Shown piece after piece: positions 58,660-64,000 of a stretch of DNA of 64,000 nucleotides. The notes under the pieces were generated by a model. It saw only the letters and a list, made by a program, of their open reading frames with translations. It ran no database searches and was not told the origin of the DNA. The translations under genes and the position numbers were made by a program. Numbering within the stretch: the first letter of the stretch is position 1; each line of letters opens with the position of its first letter. This stretch comes from Yamagishiella unicocca (Eukaryota; Chlorophyta; Chlorophyceae; Chlamydomonadales; Volvocaceae), in NCBI GenBank assembly GCA_003116995.1, contig BDSL01000049.1, forward strand, positions 1-64,000. The letters are read 5' to 3'.

Positions 58660-59849
58660 CGCTCGCAGTTGTTGTTATGCCCCTTTCGTTGCTGGGGTCG
58701 TGCCGTACGGTGTGGCTGCTGCGCAAATCTTAACCCCACACCCAAACACACCCACGCCATTCGTCCAGCCATCGCCGTGACGGTTGTGTTCGGCCAACGT
58801 ACGGTACGATGCGCCTCTCCTTATCGGCGACGCAGGTCCTTAACAGCAAGCACGTAGCGTGCCTCCTTGGGAACGAACGTCATTGCAGCTGGATCCCGAC
58901 GATGGTGGTTGTGGATGCTATTGTCTAGTATTTGTATCGAGGCGGCCCGAGGGTTGGTAGCAGCAAGCTTCGCCCTGCTTCCTGTGCGGTAGCTTCCTAG
59001 GCGCCACTCGATGTCACCGGATGGCCCGTGTGCTGGCACGCGTTCCTTCAGGTGTATTTACCCCCGGCTTTCCAATCGCGCTGATCGCCGTGACCCTTGG
59101 GGCGCAAACCTCGAGAACTTTTTTGCGCAATTTCGAAGCATCTTTAGCGAGAATCGTGAGTCCATGTACCACCAACTGCTGTTGGTTGGGATTTATGTCG
59201 AGTTTCCCGGGGCAGGTCTGAGAGATGTCCATCACCCGTTAGGCCTGTGAGCGCGCACCCTCTGATGGACTGCGTCCCTGCATTTTGCACCATTAAGGTT
59301 CGGTTGGGAGGCGGCGTGGCATGGCTGCTGTGTGAGAGTGTGTGCGTTGGGTCTGGCCTGGCTTGTGCCCTGCTTGGTGGCCGAACTGGAGGTGCGCTGC
59401 CCTACCCTGCCGGCGTCACAACTGGTCATCACTCGTAGTTTCTAGGCTTCAGCCTCATATGATGCACATCATATAAAGTCTTCCTGGCGGGGCCGCCTGT
59501 AGGTGATTATGACCTCCGCTGGGGCCGTGACAAGGGTGATTACGGCGTCCGACTGGGTCTTCTTGTACAGTGTACAATGTACACATTGGGTGATGAACGA
59601 TCCCGAGTCGACGGTGGGTCGGATCGGATCGGACACGCTCGCTAGTAGCACCTTAGATGGGACCGGTTTGCACGCGGGTGGCAGATCCACATGTACTGTG
59701 TGTGGGACTCATGATTAGGTTCAGAGCGGTGGCGGATACTGCACGGTGCGCTTCTTGCCGTCACCACAGCCGGGGTCTGTGTTACTTCGACTACAGAGCC
59801 CGTAAGGCCCTCCTGAGGGCGTCCGATTCCTTGATCGGCCATTCACAAT

Positions 59850-60395
59850 GGTTGTTGTTGTAACGGTTACAGTGGGTAGTAACTTGTTGTAACGGTTACA
59901 GGGGGCTCCAGACCCCAAAACTTCATTGTAGGAGTGACTGTTACAGTGGGCCCCAGACCAGGAGGTAGAGCCATCAGGCGCATCGCCTGACACTGAAAGA
60001 GACGCAGGAAGAAGAACAAACTGTGTACCGGTCTGCTACGCATCGTCGTCTGGGCAAGCGCGGCTTTAGTAATATTTGCTGCAGTGGGCTCCAGACCTTA
60101 ACATGTAGAACCGTCGGGCGCTGTAAGCACAGTCGAGGGCCGTGAGTGTGTGTTGCGACCACGTGTGGTGGCGGACAGGAACAGACCCGCCGACCGACCG
60201 GGCATCCGAGATGTCGTGTAAAGAACACCGCAGCAGCGCGCCGGGAGGTCATCAGGATGGGCGTCCCCAGCACACATCACAGCGGCTAAGCACCTTATCA
60301 GCCGCGTGCTTCGTAACGCAACATGCCTCGTGGAGTACTTGTTACAGTGGGCACAAAAGGCAGAACCATCGGGCACATCGCCGGACACCGTCTTG
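59850..60395. repeat. Dispersed family C repeats (+ orientation)
   Basis: Three to four copies of an about 56-bp unit: ggttacagtgggctccagac, then ggtagaaccatcgggc, then catcgcctgacactga, at about 59853-60000, 60070-60130 and 60338-60395. Reverse-oriented copies lie in an SDR intron. Confidence 0.75.
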
Positions 60396-60781
60396 TACTT
60401 AGGTGGGTTGCACCGTCGGCGTGGAAATGGGTGTCGCGCAAGCGAGCGACCCACGGGTCATTTACACAATTTCTGCTCCCTCACCAGGTAATGATAAGCG
60501 GCGGGACGCACATCATTGACGGCAGTGTACAAAAACGCGCCGCTGCTTTATACGCGAGAGTGCGAATTGCGGTTCCAACATTTCGGGATCAGACGGGCTT
60601 TCAAGGACGAGCGTTGGACCCAGCCCCGCAGATAGGTGTCGTACGTAGGACGGTGCAAGGTATCCTGCGTCGCCTTCCCAGCACACCTCACGCACGCGAA
60701 CACCGCACTGAGGCCTTCGCATGTCCACAGCGCAGCACTCACCTCAACGCCTCCTAGACGCTACAACCGCGCTGGGCAAGG

Positions 60782-63700
60782 ATGCCCGCCTCCGCAGGCG
60801 GCTCGGCTGCACCACCTCGCCCCTTACAACAACCACCTCGTCCGCCGCCGCCGCCGCCGCTGGCAGACGACGCCGCCAGGCCCGCGCCCTTTTATGAGTC
60901 TTCCACGGAGCGAGTGCCGCTGCTTCCGGCGGAGCGAGACGCGCCTCCTTCAAGAGTGTGCGTCACGGGTGAGTCAACCGCCACGGGCCGAAGGAGGCAA
61001 CCGCTCTCGGCCGAAGGAGGCAACCGCTTTCGGCCGGACGAGGCAACCACTTTCGGCGGAAGGAGGGAAGGAACCGTTCTCGGCCGAGGGAGGCAACCGC
61101 TTTCGGCGGAAGGAGGGAAGGAACCGTTCTCGGCCGCGGGCTCGACATGACGACGAGTCCGTCGACCCGATAGCGGCATGACAACGGCCCGATAACGACT
61201 CCACCTATCTGACGAGCGCGCCTGCGTGCCTGCAGGCGCCACCGGCTACGTCGCTGGGCCCATCATTGCGAGGCTGCTTGCGGCGGGACATGCTGTGAAC
61301 GCGACCTGCAGGTGGGGCTCCGGGGCAGGGCGCACGGGTGTGTTTTAAATATGCTGAGCTGAGCCGCGAAGGAGACTTAGCGCGAGAAGACCGTGTGTGT
61401 GAGCCTCGACGCGGAGGGAGGACGAAAGCCCAGAGGCGCCAGTCGTGCAGCAGCCGGCGACAGACTGTTGGGGTCTTGTCAGTTGTCATTTTGGAACGAA
61501 ACGGGTTTCCTCTGGTTTCGAACGAAACGGGTTTCCTCTGGTTTCCCCTTTGGTGCTTTTATTGTAACCCCCCTTGGTGCTCCCAGGGACCCCTCCTCCA
61601 AGGCGGCGGTGTCCTCGCTGCTGGCTCTCCCTGGAGCCGCCGAAAGGCTGCGGCTGTTCCAAGCGGACCTGCTGCGACCTGGCAGCTTCGACGTAGCAGT
61701 GGGTGGGTGTCAGCGAGCGAGCTGGGTTTCCCCTTGACTGTGGGAGCCGCACCAGCACCAGCATCAGCACCAGCAGTGCGCTTCGAGTTATTGCTGACTG
61801 GATTGCATGCCTCCCACGCAGCCGGGTGCGAGTACGTCATCCACACCGCCTCGCCTTTCACACTAAGTGTGAGTCATCTGGGCGGGCTGCGCAGATCGAT
61901 GAGCGGAGCCGGCGGGGCCGGGCATGTCCAGCTTCCTGACTTCCCGAATTATTGCCGAACCTGGTAGCTGACAGCGTGCGCCACCCAGCCTGGGAGTACG
62001 AGCACGTGCCTAGGTACCCGGTGGGGAACTTCAGACCCCACCGCAACGGTGGTACACGCCAGCCGTCTTGCACGTTGCCGGACTCGATGTCCTGACCTTA
62101 TCGCGAACGTGAGCAGGTAGGTCCGGTCCCTAGGTACACGACCAACGCCTCGTCCGAGCGGGCCACGATGACCATGGCTGAAGAGCTCGCCATGGCGGGG
62201 GTGGCCTTCGTGGACGAGGCGTTGGTCGTGATCCCGCACCGGCTCAACACCATCGGGATGGCTCTACCGCATGGTCTGGGGCCCACTGTAACAGTCAGTG
62301 TCGGGCGATGTGCCCGATGGTTCTACCATGTGGTCTGGAACCCACTGTAACCGTTAGAACTACCATAATGATTCGTAAGCGCTCGGGTCCTGCCAGCTTG
62401 AGGTTGCGCGGGACGGCTGGCACGTAGGTAGCGCAGGTCGCCCTCGGGTGGACACCCAACTGGCTTCGCGCACGTCCTTGAAAACGCGACCCGAACTATG
62501 TATTCCTCCACGCCCCCACGGCCTTGGGGTTGTCCTGTGGTGACGGGCTTGGCCTCGTCCGAGTTTGATATACTGTACGGCTGTACGGCTGTACGGTTTT
62601 GCCCGCCGCGCTGTGATCCTTGGCTGCAGGTGAACGGCCAGGCCGCCGTGCACCAGCTCATCAAACCGGCGGTCTCAGGCGTAGAAAACGTGCTAGGTGA
62701 GTTCTGGGTGCATTGCAGGAGTGCGTTGCAGTGGGTCCAGACCAGAAGGTAGAGCTCGGGTGAGCGCTGCTGGGGAATGCTGCTGGGGAATGCTGCTGGG
62801 AGGTGGTCCTGTGTTGCCCGCTGCGTGGCTTATCCAGTGCTCGCATCGGCCACCTGGCACTCCGTCTCCAGCTGGGCTGAAAGAGTTTGGACAGAGTCTG
62901 CACGTCTTTTAGCTGTTGGCCCGCGCCAGCCTGCTCGCTGTGCTCCTGTCAGCCTGTGCTTAGGGCCATGAATCGGGTGCCCTTCCGAAGATGCTTAGCC
63001 CTGGGCCCAGCGCTGGACCTGCGGCAATCGCTAGGTCTAGCTCGCTAAGCACTTTCGCACAAGGCACATGATTCCTTGAGTATTCGTTGACTCTGAACTT
63101 CAGAAGAGTTCTTGCGGCTGCCACTGCCGGCAGCATGGCTGCGGCAAACGAGAAGCCTAGTACGCGACCGCCGCCGTCGCGAGGAAAACCGAGTGCGCGC
63201 GCAGCACGACCCCACCTCGTCGCCACTGGCCGCCTCCCCCCCCCCGCATGCCTCCCCTCACCGACACCCCCCCGCCACCGGCACGTGTCCTCCCAAGCCG
63301 CCGTCAACCGAACCCCCACGGTACGCCGCGTGGTACTGACCAGCTCCATCGCCGCGACCTACGCGCGGCTAAGCGACCATGGCACCGAACGGCCCCTGGA
63401 CGAGAGCTGCTGGAACACCACCGCCAGCCCGGACTTCCTGCCGTACAGCTTCTCGAAGACGCAGGCGGAGAGGAGAGCGTGGGAGATCAGCGAGCAGCAG
63501 ACCAGGTGCGCGGTGCGCCCCGTCGGCGGCTGCGGTCCCGGAAAAAACGCAGCCCTGCCCACGCCTGCCTTGGTTGCGGGCACGTGGACTTCGATTAATA
63601 CTCTTACGTGACGGATGTAGCACGTGTGCAGAGCGCCAACGGACGCCATTACGGGTACGGCAAGGAATGCATCACCGGGCGGCTGGCGCGCAGCCTGTGT

Positions 63701-64000
63701 TTCGACATGGCTGCCCTCGCCCCCGCGCGTGTGTGTTTTTACACGCTCCCTACCCCACGACCCCCACGCGTGTGTGTTTTGGCACGCTCCGCTCCCCTCT
63801 CCCACGGCAGGTGGTCCCTGGTGGTCATCAACCCCGGCTTTGTGCTGGGCCCGGCCGTGGGCGCTTCCTGCGTAACCAGCGAGAGCGTGAGGCTCGTGCA
63901 ACGCATGTGTGCCGGGCTCATGTACCCGGCAGCTCCCAACGTCGGGGTGCCGCACGTGGACATTCGTGACGTGGCCGTGGCGCATGTGTTGGCAATGATT
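60782..64000 (+). CDS. Extended SDR, dihydroflavonol-4-reductase/cinnamoyl-CoA-reductase-like (3' end outside window)
   Basis: Visible exons: 60782-60968, 61236-61311, 61587-61702, 61822-61868, 62630-62696, 63109-63159, 63298-63505 and 63811 to the window end; 314 codons, phase consistent. Members reduce carbonyl groups with NADPH. The Rossmann motif VCVTGATGYVAG lies at 59-70, followed by RLLAAGHAVNATCRD, the turn YVIHTASPF, and PAVSGVENVL. The strand RRVVLTSSIAATY supplies the catalytic Ser (197/198), and YSFSK at 231-235 gives the Tyr-x-x-x-Lys pair. The C-terminal part reads VVINPGFVLGPA and PHVDIRDVAVAHV, the normal order for DFR/CCR-like enzymes. Substrate cannot be assigned; green algae lack classical lignin and have several enzymes of this type. 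The N-terminus has about 55 Pro-rich residues before the Rossmann motif. The true start could lie further downstream or in another exon. Confidence 0.85.
61000..61137. repeat. Tandem repeat in SDR intron 1
   Basis: Alternating units ggccgaaggaggcaaccgct and ggcggaaggagggaaggaac with ttctcggcc joints, five to six units. Confidence 0.88.
62137..62230. repeat. 19-bp perfect inverted repeat / long hairpin in SDR intron 4
   Basis: cacgaccaacgcctcgtcc (62137-62155) and its exact reverse complement (62212-62230) flank a 56-bp middle that itself pairs in part (gggccac with gtggcc; ccatggc near the centre). Confidence 0.9.
62262..62362 (-). repeat. Two family C copies, minus orientation
   Basis: Reverse complement reads ggttacagtgggttccagac, cacatggtagaaccatcggg, cacatcgcccgacactgact, then a second gttacagtgggccccagacc. 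It follows the 62137-62230 hairpin within the same intron. Confidence 0.8.
62715..62762 (+). repeat. Family C fragment in SDR intron 5
   Basis: gttgcagtgggtccagacca followed by gaaggtagagctcggg, 19 bp after the exon 5 donor. Confidence 0.65.

Larger units (their letters stand above)
57746..60781. other. Intergenic region upstream of SDR gene
   Basis: About 3 kb. It contains purine-rich DNA after the permease stop, a gtcgcc microsatellite at 58625-58660, and family C repeats from about 59850 to 60395. No ORF here carries a recognised motif or a matching exon chain. Confidence 0.6.

Noticed and set aside
60535..60781. Additional upstream SDR exon
   Set aside because: Some frames are open here, but none shows SDR sequence and the Rossmann motif is complete from 60782 onwards. 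Kept as possible 5' UTR only.

Overview
The window is nuclear DNA from a green alga, most likely a volvocalean close to Chlamydomonas or Volvox. The reasons are very high GC, many short GT-AG introns with C-rich acceptors, proteins full of Ala, Gly, Gln and Pro runs, many mini- and microsatellites, and TGTAA polyadenylation motifs after several stops. All gene models below were built by hand from splice sites, reading phase and protein similarity remembered from known families. No database search was possible.

Eight protein-coding genes are supported. From left to right they are: (1) the C-terminal half of a Gfo/Idh/MocA-type oxidoreductase (+, 243-2402, start outside the window); (2) a 285-residue protein with two membrane segments (-, 3700-4837); (3) an apparently intronless 4,145-codon low-complexity protein (+, 5812-18249); (4) an ABCF2/GCN20-type ABC ATPase of 11 exons and 627 aa (-, 20832-27750); (5) a compact FHA-like protein of 6 exons and 167 aa (-, 28680-30697); (6) a 19-exon, 1,784-aa coiled-coil protein of unknown function (+, 32938-46048); (7) a 15-exon APC-superfamily amino-acid permease with a 562-residue extra tail (+, 47375-57745); (8) the first eight exons of a dihydroflavonol-reductase/cinnamoyl-CoA-reductase-like extended SDR (+, 60782 to the window end). 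The genes look like unrelated housekeeping or regulatory loci. I see no operon or metabolic cluster. The spliced models close with consistent phase at every junction, which is the main support for the exon boundaries.

Between and inside the genes lies much repeated DNA. Introns carry at least 15 tandem arrays, several with intact splice-site-like sequence in each unit. Two families of dispersed intronic elements recur in both orientations in different genes. A third family surrounds and enters the SDR gene. A degenerate repeat array fills the space between the divergent genes 5 and 6.

The strongest points for follow-up are: the open reading frame that continues in frame after the stop of the 4,145-codon gene, with a 9-residue repeat whose unit-to-unit differences are all synonymous; the dispersed intron-resident elements, including an about 190-bp pair in two introns of one gene; and a 20-bp minisatellite that copies the splice donor of permease exon 9.
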